Source: Echinometra lucunter
Lineage: Eukaryota; Echinodermata; Echinoidea; Camarodonta; Echinometridae
Assembly (NCBI GenBank): GCA_029962745.1
Contig: CM057157.1
Location: forward strand, 20,654,410-20,718,409
Direction of reading: 5' to 3'
DNA length: 64,000 bases
Part shown: positions 22,386-35,459 of the stretch, in pieces
How positions within the stretch are numbered: the stretch's first letter is position 1
Layout: the number at the start of each line of letters is the position of its first letter
The notes under the pieces: generated by a model
What the model was told of the DNA's origin: nothing
The model's input: only the letters and a program-made list of their open reading frames with translations
The model's database searches: none
Made by a program: the position numbers and the translations under genes

Positions 22386-22885
22386 NNNNNNNNNNNNNNN
22401 NNNNNNNNNNNNNNNNNNNNNNNNNNNNNNNNNNNNNNNNNNNNNNNNNNNNNNNNNNNNNNNNNNNNNNNNNNNNNNNNNNNNNNNNNNNNNNNNNNNN
22501 NNNNNNNNNNNNNNNNNNNNNNNNNNNNNNNNNNNNNNNNNNNNNNNNNNNNNNNNNNNNNNNNNNNNNNNNNNNNNNNNNNNNNNNNNNNNNNNNNNNN
22601 NNNNNNNNNNNNNNNNNNNNNNNNNNNNNNNNNNNNNNNNNNNNNNNNNNNNNNNNNNNNNNNNNNNNNNNNNNNNNNNNNNNNNNNNNNNNNNNNNNNN
22701 NNNNNNNNNNNNNNNNNNNNNNNNNNNNNNNNNNNNNNNNNNNNNNNNNNNNNNNNNNNNNNNNNNNNNNNNNNNNNNNNNNNNNNNNNNNNNNNNNNNN
22801 NNNNNNNNNNNNNNNNNNNNNNNNNNNNNNNNNNNNNNNNNNNNNNNNNNNNNNNNNNNNNNNNNNNNNNNNNNNNNNNNNNNNN
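22386..22885. other. Assembly gap, exactly 500 N, between allelic contig ends
   Basis: Exactly 500 N. The sequence before it (ending CTAATCT) matches 34501-34515, and the sequence after it matches 10747 onward, so the gap probably has no physical counterpart. Confidence 0.97.
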
Positions 22886-23150
22886 CAAAAATAGAATTGG
22901 CATGAAACTGATCAAGTATAGTCTCCCATTTTCCACCTTGCATAAAAAGATATGTGTATGAGATCGTGTGATATTCCTTTCATGATTTGCAGTGAAATTT
23001 CAGTGTAAATGTCTGAAGGGAACGCAATAGAATGTTAACTCATATCACAGAACACTGCGTTAATGCCATCCTGGCTCTCAATAGGCATTTTTTTACAATA
23101 CATCCTCATTTTCTTCCACGCGTATAAAATGCATTACAATGGGCCCTGGA

Positions 23151-25768
23151 TCATAGCGAAGACCCAGATCCCCTATCCGAATGCACAGTTGGCGGAACGC
23201 TACCAAAGGTCATACTTTCATCCATGTTCAACAGTCCTGCAAGGTTATATTACGAGGTTCGGCATGGTCTCTACGTGTCATCTCGTTTCCTGTTATGAGA
23301 AGCGCCCCTCATTTGACCCTGTCCTGTCCATATCTTCCACAGTACTGTCAGAAATGCTTTCAACTGTCGCTTCTCTTTTCGTCCAGCTGAGACTTTTTGT
23401 CATGCTACTGCTATGGTACTTATCATGTTTGTCCTTCTTTTGACTTCTTGACTCCTTGTCCCGACTTCTATGTTTGTGCTTGTGCCTGGAGCTTTTCTTC
23501 TTGTGATGCTTGTGTTTATGTTTGTGCTTTTTGCTCGAGTGTGAGTCATCGTCTTTGTTTGGATGATCGTTGTCATCCTCTCGTGTACGCTTTAGCTCTG
23601 GAGATCTTGAGATTTTGGATGTGCTCACATGCCCCGAGTGTGAAGTGTCTTTTTTCGAACTGTGTGGCGCATGGCTGTCTTGATGAGATTGTCTGCTGAG
23701 GTGCTAGAAGTACTGCCGTAACGACTGCCATACCGTGAACCGAATTTGCTGTCATCGCTGAAGAAGTCCTGAGAGCGCCCCCTACTCTTACTCCTACTCC
23801 TGCTCCTCCTGTAGTCCTCCTTCTCTGTAGTATCTTCCTCGATTCCTTGACCGCTCTCTTGATCTACTCCTGCTTCGCCGCCAGCTCCGTTCATCCATCA
23901 AAGGTCTTGGGATGTCTCTGTAATAGTCCCGTGAACGACTGTAATCATAGCCACTGTCATCTCCGTATCTTCTGGAGTGTGTTGACCTGGACCTGGACCG
24001 AGACCTGGACCGTCGATTTCTTGAGCTGGAGTAGCTGTCATGTCTGGTCTCGTAGTAGAGACTCCATTTGCTTTCTTCTTCTCTGACTTTACGGAACAGT
24101 TCATTGGGACTGCGGGAAGGCCTGTGATTGGAGGAAGATTTGCTACGGGAACCATACCGTGATGTAGACTGACTGTCTCTGTCATCATCAGCATCCCTGC
24201 TTCTTTGGTAGTATCTGCTGTGTCTGGATCTGCTGTAGTAGCTGTCATCTGAATCTGTGGACCAGTTCCCAGCTCTGCTTGAAGTATGCAAACTCCTGGT
24301 GTGTTTGGTCTTCTGCTTCCTCTTTCCACCAGCTTTCTCTTCTCCAACACTCCTCCTATATGTGGTCTTGCCTTATCCTACCAAGCCTTCGGTACTCTCT
24401 TTTCAGGTTTCTCGTCTGATGAATCTATCAGATATGGTTATGAAAGCGATTGGAGTACGCAGATGGAAGGGCTTTTGGTAGCCAACAATCTCTACACTGC
24501 CACTGCTATCAGCACTCTCCTCTGACTTTTCCCTGGCATGAGCACTGTCATGCTCTTGCTTGATCTGCAGGCTCCCTGGGAGTGTGACACCTGAAGGGCC
24601 CGGCTGATCAGGGTCTTGAATTGCCAGGTGGTTCAGGGTTATGGGTTAGCTGCAAGATCATAACTTGTGGATGGACCTGCTCCGTCTGTAGCAGAAGATG
24701 GCCCAGGTACATCATGACTGAGAGATACAGATTGGGAACTTTCTGGAGGTAAGACGACCGGATTGCTGTCACTCTCATCATCATCAGAAATGACAATGAC
24801 TTCATTATTGTTGGAATGGTTGTTCTCACTTTCCTCACTACTGCTGTTTCTCTTGCGTTACAAGTGGATGCTGAGGCCTCAGAGTGGCAGTGAACTGAGG
24901 GTTTTCAGGACGGAAGTCATACTGGGCCATCTGGTCATAGGTGTCCATGTCATGAGGTGACCTAGCAAAGCTAGTGAACTCGTGGATGAAGTGTTCAGTC
25001 CGACCATACAGGAATGGCCTGAGGTGGTTGTGGAATTCCTCGGATTGATATCAACGTTTGGAAGAAGTGAGAGAATGTACTGGGTCATAAATCGCACATG
25101 CTGGTCATTACCATTGAACAGCACTCCAAGGTCTCTCCTAAGCCAGGGGATTAGACGATGTGTTACCGCAGGGTTCTCACGAAAGAACTGAGGAGAAGTG
25201 TCTCTGAACCTAGTGAATCGGTTAGCTGCAATGTGATGAACCCGCAAGCCTGCTGCGTAGATCAGTTGACGGCGCTGACGGGCCTCATTTTCACGGTGGA
25301 TCCGCTCTGCCAAACCTGGCTTGGCGATTGAAAAGCTGATCCATGCGGGTCTCCCAAGCAGATCTCCGGTTGGTAGTTAGGGTAGTGGTGATAACGAAAG
25401 CGAGAACCATTCCGATCCAACTCCAGGGAGCCGTTCTCTGTAGCTGTAGCACATACTGATCATACACATCACTCGATACTACATTGTGGATGATGGATTT
25501 GAAAGGAGTCTTACACAATGGGCATGTTGACTTCACCTTGGCCCACTCCGTATACACTGGAACAGAATCGATGAAAGCAGCCATCAGAGAAGGACTTATC
25601 TTTAAACTTGCTCAGGCATATTGAGGCAGCACTGGTCCGGAGAACCTGATCGAGAAGAGGCATCACTGTCAGTGGTGCAAGTTCAGCATCATTCTTTGTT
25701 TTTATGCCTTTGGAGGAAGACTCGCTCAAAGCCTTCTGCAAACCTCTCTGAACACTGGCTTCATCCAT
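23151..25768 (-). pseudogene. TOPORS: TOPORS second copy, frame broken by one-base indels
   Basis: Corresponds to 11016-13634 (2,618 against 2,619 bases) but carries many one-base insertions and deletions. Examples lie near 23230, 23400, 23700, 23820, 24375, 24625, 25050, 25440, 25560 and 25672. Within the RING region the phrase PLCKTPFKSIIHNVVSSD survives in one frame while the start lies in another. Substitutions are few compared with indels, many of them in short homopolymers. That is unlike ageing of a pseudogene and typical of low-coverage sequence error on a second allele. It should not be counted as a second gene without independent evidence. Confidence 0.8.
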
Positions 25769-26534
25769 TGCTGAAGATCTTCAGGACATCCTCAGAGGCT
25801 TCACCCTGCAGAAAAAAATATAAAACAGTATTTCAATATATGATCTGTAGATTAATCTTTAAGTTCAAACTTGTCACTAACCAAAAAGCTGAGCTCCATG
25901 TCAAATCCACATTATCTCACCAAAACCAAGTACCTCTTAACTAAACTATTCCCCTACAATGAGATGCTCAAATAGATGCCAAGAAAGATACAATTCTTTG
26001 GATTTGAGAAAAACTTAGTACAATTGTCAATGAATAACATGTTTCTAATTCACAAGCTTTCTTTTTGCCAAGATAAATTTCATCACACCTTTGGCTTCTA
26101 TGTGCAAATGTGCAACGTAACTATTTTCCTTTGAAAAAAAAAAAGACATAGGACATATAGTCATTATATTCAGAACATCACAATTCAGGTTTTTAATGTT
26201 TTCTTTTAAATTTCTATAACCAGAAATAGCTTACTGTACATATATAAAATATCATTTTGATGTTAACTGAAAATAAAGAGATTTTTTTTTTTTTAATGCA
26301 GCAGAATGTTACATGTACATGTAGCTCACTATTTAATAGTATGTAACTGGTTTAACTTGGGTATAACTTGGGTAAAGACACTAGGAAATTCATCCCAGGA
26401 CATGATTTTTTAAATGATATTCAAATGAATCAGTCACATTCTTTGTAAAAAATTGTGCGCAATACAATCTCATGCAAATTCATAAATTTTAATCTGATTT
26501 TAACATTCAAATATTCTATCAATTTGTTGAATCT

Positions 26535-26850
26535 TCATTTTCTTCTTTTCATCCTTCTCCTTCTCCTCCTCTTCCTTCTTCCTCCTCCTTCTTTCTTTCT
26601 TTTATCCCCCAGAACTCTTTTTCACCTTCTTCTTCTCTCATTTTTTCTTCACTCCCCTCTTTAACTCTTCTCTTCTCCTCCTCCTCATTCTCTGGCCTCC
26701 TCCTTTACATTTCTTATTTTTCTACTCCTTTCTTTCTTCTTCATCTTCTTTCTTCCTTCTTTCTTCTGTCTTCCTTCTTTCGTTTCTCTTCTTTCTTTCT
26801 TTCTTTCTTCTTCTTCTTCATCTTCTTCTTCTTCCTTTTTTCTTCTTACT
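26535..26850. repeat. Pyrimidine-rich tract, second allele
   Basis: Equivalent of 14400-14707 with insertions of TTCC/TCC units. Confidence 0.9.
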
Positions 26851-27160
26851 TGAAAAAATCTAACAAGCTAGATCTACTGTGGGAATGTTTGGTCTTTGAG
26901 TACTTCTTTTTTTTTTCTGAAAAAATAACGCATATAAATTTTTCTGAAGCTAACTGACAGGCGATGAAAAAGCAAGGAGCTTCAACTCAAAAAGACAAAG
27001 CAGTCTCAACACTGAAACGGATAACACAAATAACATGAATAACAGCACATGGGACTGAAGTAAACAAAATGTACACATTCCCTTCAACGCATTAGCATCC
27101 TACAGACTTCTGGCAATATTCAGAAAATAAAGACAAATATAAGCATTCAAAGTAGCTCAC

Positions 27161-27309
27161 CTTGTAGATCAATATATATTTCTGATGAATGAAACCCGAT
27201 TGACGGTTATAAACATCTGCATTGGGTACGGAAAACGAAGAAACTGTAGGCTGTTGTGGTATTGTGTCGGCTCAGAGCTGACAGACAGAATACATAATTC
27301 GTGACGTCA
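27161..27309 (-). promoter_or_regulatory. TOPORS: TOPORS promoter, second copy
   Basis: Exon donor (exon end 27161) and TGACGTCA (27302-27309) are identical to copy 1. The flanking ~250 bp are nearly unchanged, in contrast to the indel-rich coding region. Confidence 0.55.
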
Positions 27310-27716
27310 GAGCACGTCACAACGGGGGTGGGGTCAAATGCAATCTACCTTTCCAAGAAATTAAGTTAAGTGGGAAAGGTTACAAGTAAATCAGTATCTT
27401 GTAAAAATTCAATTTTTAGAACATTAAAGCAATACAAATCTGTACAAATAGAAATATCATCCCTGTATATTCCTCTACAAAAGTGCCCGACAAAATGCTT
27501 TTCTCACGTACAGCCTTCTTTGTAGGGATCAGATTTTTGCATGACTTGCATGTTTTTCTGCCCTTAAACTTGACAGAATATTTCATAAGCAGCTGCCTTT
27601 AAATGCAATTCTATATTTAGCATTCTTTTTGAAGAATGGGGTGAAAATTTCGTTTGTTTGTTTGTTGGTTGGTTGGTTGGTTTGTTTATTTGTTGTTGTT
27701 TGTTTCCGTTTCTTTG

Positions 27717-27747
<31 letters not shown>

Positions 27748-28097
27748 TGATGATAAAGATAATAATAAGCCAAACAAAAGTACAGATGTGAATAGAATAA
27801 CTGGGAAAATTACATTTTAAAATTTTTTTACCATATTTACAGTATCTAAACAAGATCTTCAGAGAAGTAGGAATTTATGTTTACAAAGTGCCCCTGAATT
27901 TAGGATATATTCAAGAGAGGGGAAATAATTATTCTGTCATATTTTGTACTTGTATCAACAAACTTAACTGTAATGTCCTTGACAATATATCATACGGTGA
28001 ACATGCTGGATAGGAAAATGTGGGGAAGGAAGAAACAATTATGCACAGGTATATCACCTTCATAAGAAAGAAAAATGCACGGCTGTAAAAAAAAAAA

Positions 28098-28300
28098 TGT
28101 TAGAATTTTACCCTGCACGAGAACATTATATCCAACCAACTTTGGGCAATATTTTACCCAATATGGGAAGCACTGTCCAATTAAAAATAATGAATAATTA
28201 CTTTAAAATGGGTAAAATGTCACTCAAATTGGATAAAAACAAAAGCCCAACGAAATGCCCAAAGTTGGTTGGATAATAACCCTCATGGCACATTTTTACC
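28098..28300. mobile_element. MITE family M, second allele
   Basis: Same inner arms as 15960-16195, with small internal deletions (for example loss of a CATATATAATA-type stretch). Confidence 0.5.
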
Positions 28301-30760
28301 CAATATTTTGGTTCAATGACATGTGAATTCAGAATTGTCAGCTAAATAGCCAAGGAGCACATGATGGAAAGCCACGAGTTAATTCACTGTTCCTGAATTA
28401 TTTCTCTGAGAGAAGTACTTTTTCACTATTTTCAATTTCATGCATTGAGACTATTGAGCATTATGGCCTGGGGAAATTAGTATTCAATTTCTAAGTTCCT
28501 TGTGTATTTAAAGAGAAAATTCTATAGGCCATTATTACACTCACCATCTTTACACCCCTCCCCACCCCCCGCATTTCAAATAGAAATTCTAAAATATGAT
28601 GAGTGAGCGAAGTGAGCGAGCCAAAAATAACCACTTTTCTGGTTTTCAATCGCATTTTCAAATAGAAATTCTAAGAATATGATGGTTGTTTACAACAGAT
28701 TATTAAAAATTCTATTCAAAGATTAATTCAAATATCATTTCTTCCTTAAAAAGTGTGTGGGGGGTATTTGTACACGCCATCCCCCCCCCCTCAAAAAAGT
28801 GGGGGGGGGGATACATCCCCTCATCCTCCTGGGATTTACGCCAATGGTTCATTTACAGCTCTCATGTCTACTTTATATCTCCAAATTAAGATTAATTTAT
28901 AAGGGATAATTCCTCCTGTGTCCTCCATAGGCCTACATGGGCGTCAATCGGCTGGGGGACAAGGGAACATCCCCCTCCCCCAATTTTCAATTTTAAGTGG
29001 TGGGGACACAATAGCCTATGTCCCCCATTTTTTTTTTTTTTTTTTTGGGGGGGGGGGGGGGGTTGGAGACACCTTAAAAACTAATACTGGGTGCATGTGT
29101 CCCCAAAAATTATTTGGAAAAAGAGACACCTGAAAAAAAATTGTTTGCAAATTTTGGGTGTGTCAACCAAAAATATTGAGAATAATCTACCTAAAAAAGA
29201 GAATAATCTACCTGTTGCTTGTTAACTGTTGCTGGTTGTTGGAGTTGGGTAAAAGTTTAATGACGATTGGCCATGTGGTTAGGAATTTGCCAAACATTTG
29301 GGGGAAACTACAAGATGGTCCCCCTACCAATGGTCAAAAGACATAGGCAAATGATGGTGATAGTACAGGGGCGACGCTACCCCCCCCCCCCCCTTCTCAT
29401 GATTTTTCAAGTGATTACAAAAAAAAAAAGAGAAAAAGAAGTTAAGAAAAAGAGGAAAAAGAATAAGAAGAGTATGAGGAAGGAGAGGGCTATAGGTCAT
29501 GCAACAATACCCTATTTGTTTAAAAATTGAATAAACTCATAAATTCACCAATGGGTCATCTTGCCCGGTCCTATACCCTGGCGCCGCCCCTGCCTGATGA
29601 GAGTTGGGGTAATAATTCCCAATTAACTACTGGCGTATAAATCCTGTGTGTATTTTTATTTTATTATTTTTTATTTTTTTTTATAGACGTATATAGGCCT
29701 ATCATTCAAATGAGTAATCTGGGACCGACCTTTAACGTCACCATCGAACCGGGCCATCAAAAGACGTGACTCAGACTCGACCGGGTGGGGGGCTATGTAC
29801 CCCCCCCCCTCATTTTAGAGGGGGGTGGCGTATAAAAATATGTCCCACACTACTTTTGAAAGAAGAAATATTTTTTTGATCAATCAGTTGTTGAAATTTA
29901 TGATAAATCTATCATAAACGACTCCTTTGCCATCTTGCGGGTTTTTATTCTAGACCTGCGGATTGTCTTTGCGTCACCTTTAATGAATGAAGGTAGGCAG
30001 GTTTTCCTAATATGTTCAAAAATTATTGTATGGGCCTATAAGGGTATATTTATTCTCATACTCCTACAATCCCTTTTCATACTTTTATGCAGTATTTACT
30101 TGACACGTAGAGTCATCATTATGGTTTTGATGTACATATTGTATTATCTTTTTCCTCTTTAATTTATTTTTCCTTATATTTTTCGAATTTTTATATGTAT
30201 TCTGTCATCAGTGTTCATGTATGTTTAATGGCATATACATGCATGTTTGCCTACTTTTATTTAGTCATGTATCTGGAATAGGCCCGAACCTGGCCTATAA
30301 ACTGAAAAGGAAAAAAAGAAATACCGGTACGTATACGGTACTATATCAAAGATAATTATCTAAGACACCATAGCACAAATCTGCGCAGACATAAATTCCG
30401 GGTGCAATTTGGAGGCGAATCATGCTGGAAACCGCCTTGATCAACCAATTTAGACATGATTTTGCTGAGTAGACGAGCTGTAGACATAACCATATCATTT
30501 GTAAGTACTTTGAAGTGCAAGATGAATTGATTTTCCTCCAAATTTTGTGGGAAATACGGCGCTTGTCGCTATGTCTTCCACAGTGGTCAGTGCCAGTCGT
30601 CTTCTTCTTGTTCCCCCTCCGCTTTTGCCGGAGATCAGCGGCAGAATGCTGCATGTAGAAACGGTTCATCATCAGTACGTGAATAATGAAGTGAATACTT
30701 ATTTCATTTTTGATCAAATAATGACTATGTAATAAGAGTTCAGTATCTGCAGTAAATATT

Positions 30761-31367
30761 CCTGTAGGCAATATCGTGTTTCAGGCCCCACCTCTAATAT
30801 AGTTTGAATGTGGGGCTGATTCCCCCACGAACTTATTAGGCCTAGGGGCCTACATATTCGTTCAATAGTTGATCGATCATGAAACTCATTTTTACATTTT
30901 CACATTTTTAACATTACTCGATTGACCACTCCCTAATATATACTCGTGTTTACGGCCCCACCAAACGGGATTATGAATTGATTATCACGGTAGTGGGGCT
31001 GATGGGCATCAGCCCCGCTGCTGTGTTAATCACGTTTGGATCCCGTTTGGTGGGGCCGTAAACACGAGTATATATACTGTGCTCATCAGCCCCGATGCTG
31101 TATTAATCATATTTGAATCGCGTTTGGTGGGGCCGTTAATACGAGTATATATAAGAGAGTTCTAAAAGAAGATGATGATTAAACGTGATGATCGATCAAC
31201 ACATTCTTTTCAAAAAATTGTGAAAGTCCGTCGTCTTCTATTTCTGTCCTAGTTAGCTGTGGTCTAAGTTAGGTCAGGAGAGATAATCGATCATGATGTA
31301 TGTGGGCATCAGCCCCACTCACCATGCATTAATTGAGTGGGGCCTGAAACACGATTATGCCTTCCTG
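30761..31367. mobile_element. Nested foldback element, second allele
   Basis: Inner palindrome at 30935-31076. Arms match more exactly than in copy 1 because GGTGGGG runs are full length here. Confidence 0.8.
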
Positions 31368-31899
31368 CATATCTATGGTTTGTATCACTCATCCTGTGCA
31401 TGCTGTCAGGGCAGTAGCTCTAAAGTTACGCAGAAATTTTTTTCCGGGGGGGGCAAGAGTAGATGCGTAAAAATTTTTGAAGAAACTTGAAAGCGAGGGA
31501 GCGAAGCGAGCGCGCTGGTCATGAGGTAGCTTTTGCATTTTTAAAAGTGGAATTGAAGGATTCAGTGCACACTTTTGGTGAATTTGGTGAAAATTTTCAG
31601 TAAAAAAATGTAATTTTTCAAAATTCCGGGGGGGGGGGGGGGGCAATTACTGCGGCAGCCCGAACGCGGGCTGCGCATTGCATTGCAGTGGAAGCTTCTA
31701 TGTCTACCTATGCGGGGCTCCCCAGCTCAAAATACAGATTTTTTTTTTATTGAACAATTCAGTCAAGCAATTTTAGGTACTTGCAAACATTGTCGATAAA
31801 AAATCTTGTTCGATTAGGAAAAGGATGGTCAAAAAAATGAGTCTTTATCCTCCCAGATCTTCAATGAATCTTTTCCACAGGCCGTTGTTAGTTTGCAAA

Positions 31900-31911
31900 T
31901 GCGCATGCGCA
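31900..31911. promoter_or_regulatory. NRF1-type palindrome upstream of the small candidate gene
   Basis: TGCGCATGCGCA is a perfect match to the NRF1 consensus and lies 27 bp upstream of the ATG at 31939. Copy 1 has one extra T (near 19782), which breaks the palindrome. NRF1 sites mark many TATA-less animal promoters. Confidence 0.5.
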
Positions 31912-31938
31912 AGTGCGTGTTTTGTCATGCTATGCGAA

Positions 31939-32194
31939 ATGGCGACCGCCGGAATGGCTTCAACTTGGCGTGCAAAAAGGGAAATTTGATGGATTCTAAA
32001 CTCATTTGAGGAGAATATGATTTCCGACAAGAATATTTACATTTGTAAGATAGTAGCATTGTATATATATTTTATCAAAATCTCATTTACTTAAGAAAAT
32101 GTTTTTAGTATGAGTTTCCTTTGTGGCAGATGAGAGCTTCACCGAGAAGCAGTGGTTCCACTCAGGACGCTGCCAGTGTCCCGGGGCTAGGCGG
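31939..32194 (+). CDS. Possible small gene, first two exons (copy 2)
   Basis: Allelic counterpart of 19818-20074: exon 1 from 31939 to 32044, exon 2 from 32130 to 32194. In this copy the frame reads MATAGMASTWRAKREI and is then broken by an extra T. Copy 1 lacks that T but has an indel just before it. Donor (gtaaga, gtaact) and acceptor (ggcag) sites are the same in both. Product unknown. Confidence 0.35.
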
Positions 32195-32858
32195 GTAACT
32201 CCCCCCCCCCGCTGCTTACGGCCATGCATGCTGTGGAAGTATGGTAGCTCTACTACTCATCGACCACCTTTTTTTAAACCGACCACCTTCGCGCAATGCT
32301 TTCCTGCGCATGAAATCAAAAAGTACGCGTGGAACTTGGTGCAATACCCCACAATAATCAAACGGGCTATCGTAACCAAAGTCCAAGAGAAATTAGGATG
32401 AAATAACAAAATCTAATTATTTTTTAAAAACTTTGATAATGAAAATGATAATTACGTGCTTAATCAGTACAGAGGACGGGCGGTCAGTTTGAATAATGAA
32501 CTCACACAGGCGCCGAGTGAAGAACATCACATGCGTTTGTCGCCAAGATTTCCGTGCGTATCGTACGGGTCAACAATCTGAACATGAGATGTTAATCTGC
32601 TGCATTTTCTGCACAAGTGAGACAAAATTAAGGGAAAACCAAAAAATATTTTCTGAGATACGACGTAACCAATTAAAGGCGGTCGATGAGTAGTAGGTCC
32701 AACCATACTCTTTAATCATTGTTATTGTGTTAGTTGCATCAACTAGATCTAGATTCTAGACTAACTGTTACTGTTACTTGTTAGACCTTAATTAATTTTA
32801 GGGGAAAATGATGACAGTTCTTTGATTGTCTTTAAATTCTGATATCCTGTGTGCAGTC

Positions 32859-33678
32859 GGCTTACTTCGAACCATCGGGTGATCGCGTCGGGCCGTGTAA
32901 TCATGTAACCCGACCTTTCGGGAAAACAGCCCCCTTTATTTGCGAAAGGTCGGGTAAATCGGATCTTAAAAAATTGATTTATAGTACTTGTGGTCATTGA
33001 CATAAGACTAATCTTTTACGCGAACATTCGTGAAAAACCTACCTTCAATTGACGAAGTATCGGGTTGAAAAAAATTTTTAAATCCATTTCTTCGTTAAGA
33101 TAATTGCGCATGCGTATTAGGAAACGTCTAAATCCTTTTCAATCTTTGATAGGGCCTATTCATCCTTTTATGATGCATTCAATTTCATTATGATAATAGG
33201 TTCCAATCTGTCGAAATTTAATCTATCGATTTAAAGAGAAAATATACAAGATCTACAGGCTGTTTGAAATGAATAGACTACTCTTGCATTATTAGATAAT
33301 AGATGTAGGCCAGCTACCTATCTCTTTCAATGCATTAACAGACATTCATGGAAATGCATTTTTTTTTCTTTAAAACCACTAATCATCGGGAGGGGGGGGG
33401 GGGGTTTATCACATGCAATGATAATGCGTGGGAAGACTTACACTAAAGAATTTATAAAGTGTTACTGTTATACAGAAAGATATTATGATGTTATACATGA
33501 ACATATATTTGCAGCCCCCCCCCCCCCCCCTGCCCCCTTAAGTCAAGGATAGACCCATGGCCTTGTAGCTAGCTACCTTGATCTTGAAAGGATAATGAAC
33601 TTTAAAATCTGATCAACCCAAAAACATTTCTTGCAACTCTCCATTACTTCATCATCTCCCATTCTCAGTCTCCCCTCC

Positions 33679-33715
<37 letters not shown>

Positions 33716-34320
33716 TTTCTCAGACACCCTCGAATTTTCATCAAATAATCTCGCCTGAATTGATTTTTCATCTCTTTCTTCCTGTATCTGTCTCTGTCTC
33801 TCTTTCCATCTCTTTTGAACACATCCTCTCCTTCCGGCACCCTGGTTGCTTATTTTTTCACCCCCCCCCCATATTGATTTCATTGGTATACATACCTATC
33901 CAGTAAGAGGGGGCTTCAGTATTTTTATAGTTGTGCATGTCTCCGGCATGTCTACATGTATTACAATTATATCCTTTCAAAGATTGCGATGATTTACATG
34001 ATCATTTTCAAACTACATTTGAACATTTTGTACATTTGCAGGCTAAAGTACATATGGATTTGCTATGTAATGATTACTTTTCTGTTTTTGTTGTATTTAT
34101 TTGTACGTAAATGGACGCGACCATTCGTATTTTTGTCGTATTATTTTAATGAAGCATCAGGTAAATTTCACTCTTTGAACCCAACCGTTCGTAGAATTAA
34201 AGCGTATATTTCTCAAATGGTAGACCCGACCTTTCGCAAATCAAGTGGGCTGTTTTCACGAAATGTCGGGTTACGCGATTACACGGCCCGACGCGATTAC
34301 CCGATGGTTCGAAGTAAGCC
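32859..34320. mobile_element. TIR transposon, second allele
   Basis: Same element and same 9-bp TGTGCAGTC duplication (32850-32858, 34321-34329) as 20743-22198. It is present at the identical site in both alleles, so insertion predates their divergence. Confidence 0.85.
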
Positions 34321-34515
34321 TGTGCAGTCAGTCATTGATGCTGATAATTTCTTTAGATATCGCTCAAGTATCCTACATTAGCTGTTTTCAGGTTCCCTGG
34401 TAGTCTTGTAAATGAGAAAACAAATTGTTTGATTTAGGCTAATTGTATGATTGAATGGTTGTTAGCAAAGGGTTAAACATCCTCTGTATAAGCTGAACAT
34501 TGTTCTCACTAATCT

Positions 34516-35173
34516 CAGGATGATGATGTGAAGAGTGAAATGAAAGAAATAAGATGAAAACAGAGGAGAGAACAAAATAACTTGAATAAGTAGAAAATAG
34601 CAGAAAAGGTAAGATAGAAATGGGAAGACTATGTTGATATGGGAAGAAAATATGAGTCTTACAAAATGTACATGTACTATGATGGGGGGACTTAAAGCTA
34701 CGCACTTTCTTTTCGGCAGCTGAAAGTCACAAAAATCATTGATTTGTGCAAGTTTCTTTTATGTATCATGGTTCTAAATCTAAAGTTAATTTGTAGTGAA
34801 AGTAATGATGGACGAATGTCAATGCATATTTTCAAGTCAGTATCAGTGCTAGTGTGTTAAATTTTCTTCATCAAAATGAAGAGGTTCTAAACTTAAGTTG
34901 TGCATATGTACTAAATGAATGCATACCTTGATTTTGAAACTGACTGGTGTGAATTTTATCCTGACTTTTAACTGATGATAATATCACAAGAAGTGTAGGA
35001 AAATTACTGATTCGTATTGACAAACCTCAATGATATTCTCGTAGCTCAGTCACATCGGAAGTTTGGCGCCCGCATTGAACGCGTCACATTGCGCGTATTT
35101 GCAGGGTGCATGGCTTTAGGAGTCCCAACCATACATATATATTTGGATATTCAAATTATTCTTTCTTTTTCAG
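34516..35173. other. Intergenic or upstream intron, no exon assigned
   Basis: First unique sequence after the duplication. A GC-richer patch with TTTGGCGCCCGCATTGAACG at about 35058-35077 may mark a promoter or first exon of the gene at 35174, but no ATG-donor combination joins it convincingly. Confidence 0.4.
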
Positions 35174-35459
35174 AATTTGTTCACTTGAAAAACTGGGCCA
35201 AACGGTAATATAACTGTGATTACATGTACCTTGTACCAAGAAATAGAGAATGAATTGTGTTCATAGAACTTGATTCTTTCTCGGCTTTTCTCATCTTATG
35301 GTACTTGTGAAATTTGAACGTAACCTCATTTTGTATTCCTCTGCTTTCATTTTTATTCAGGCTTTAGCTGCTCTCGTGCTCATCACTTGGGGCTTTGTGA
35401 TTTATGCTGGGCGCATGACTGCAGTGAAGACCTATCCAGAGTTGGCTGAAAACGTCTGA
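35174..35459 (+). CDS. Small one-pass membrane protein, 3' exons
   Basis: Exon 35361-35467 (acceptor tttttattcag, donor GAG/gtatga) encodes a hydrophobic segment ALAALVLITWGFVIYAG followed by RMTAVKTYPELAENV and a TGA at 35457-35459. A 31-bp exon at 35174-35204 (acceptor ctttttcag, donor ACG/gtaata) joins in frame as CSLEKLGQT. The product is a tail- or signal-anchored single-pass protein with a short polar C-terminus, of a size seen in small mitochondrial or ER subunits; I could not assign a family. The 5' exons are not identified. A donor 8 bases after the stop means the 3'UTR is spliced, toward acceptors at 35962 or 36073. Confidence 0.5.

Larger units (their letters stand above)
22886..34515. 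repeat. Copy 2 of the 11.6-kb duplicated segment
   Basis: Repeats 10747-22385 in full, with substitutions, microsatellite length changes and many single-base indels. Beyond 34515 the sequence is unique, as expected if this is the start of the right-hand contig. Confidence 0.92.

Noticed and set aside
22886..34515. Recent segmental duplication creating a second TOPORS gene
   Set aside because: Both borders coincide with contig ends at a 500-N gap and the differences look allelic or technical.
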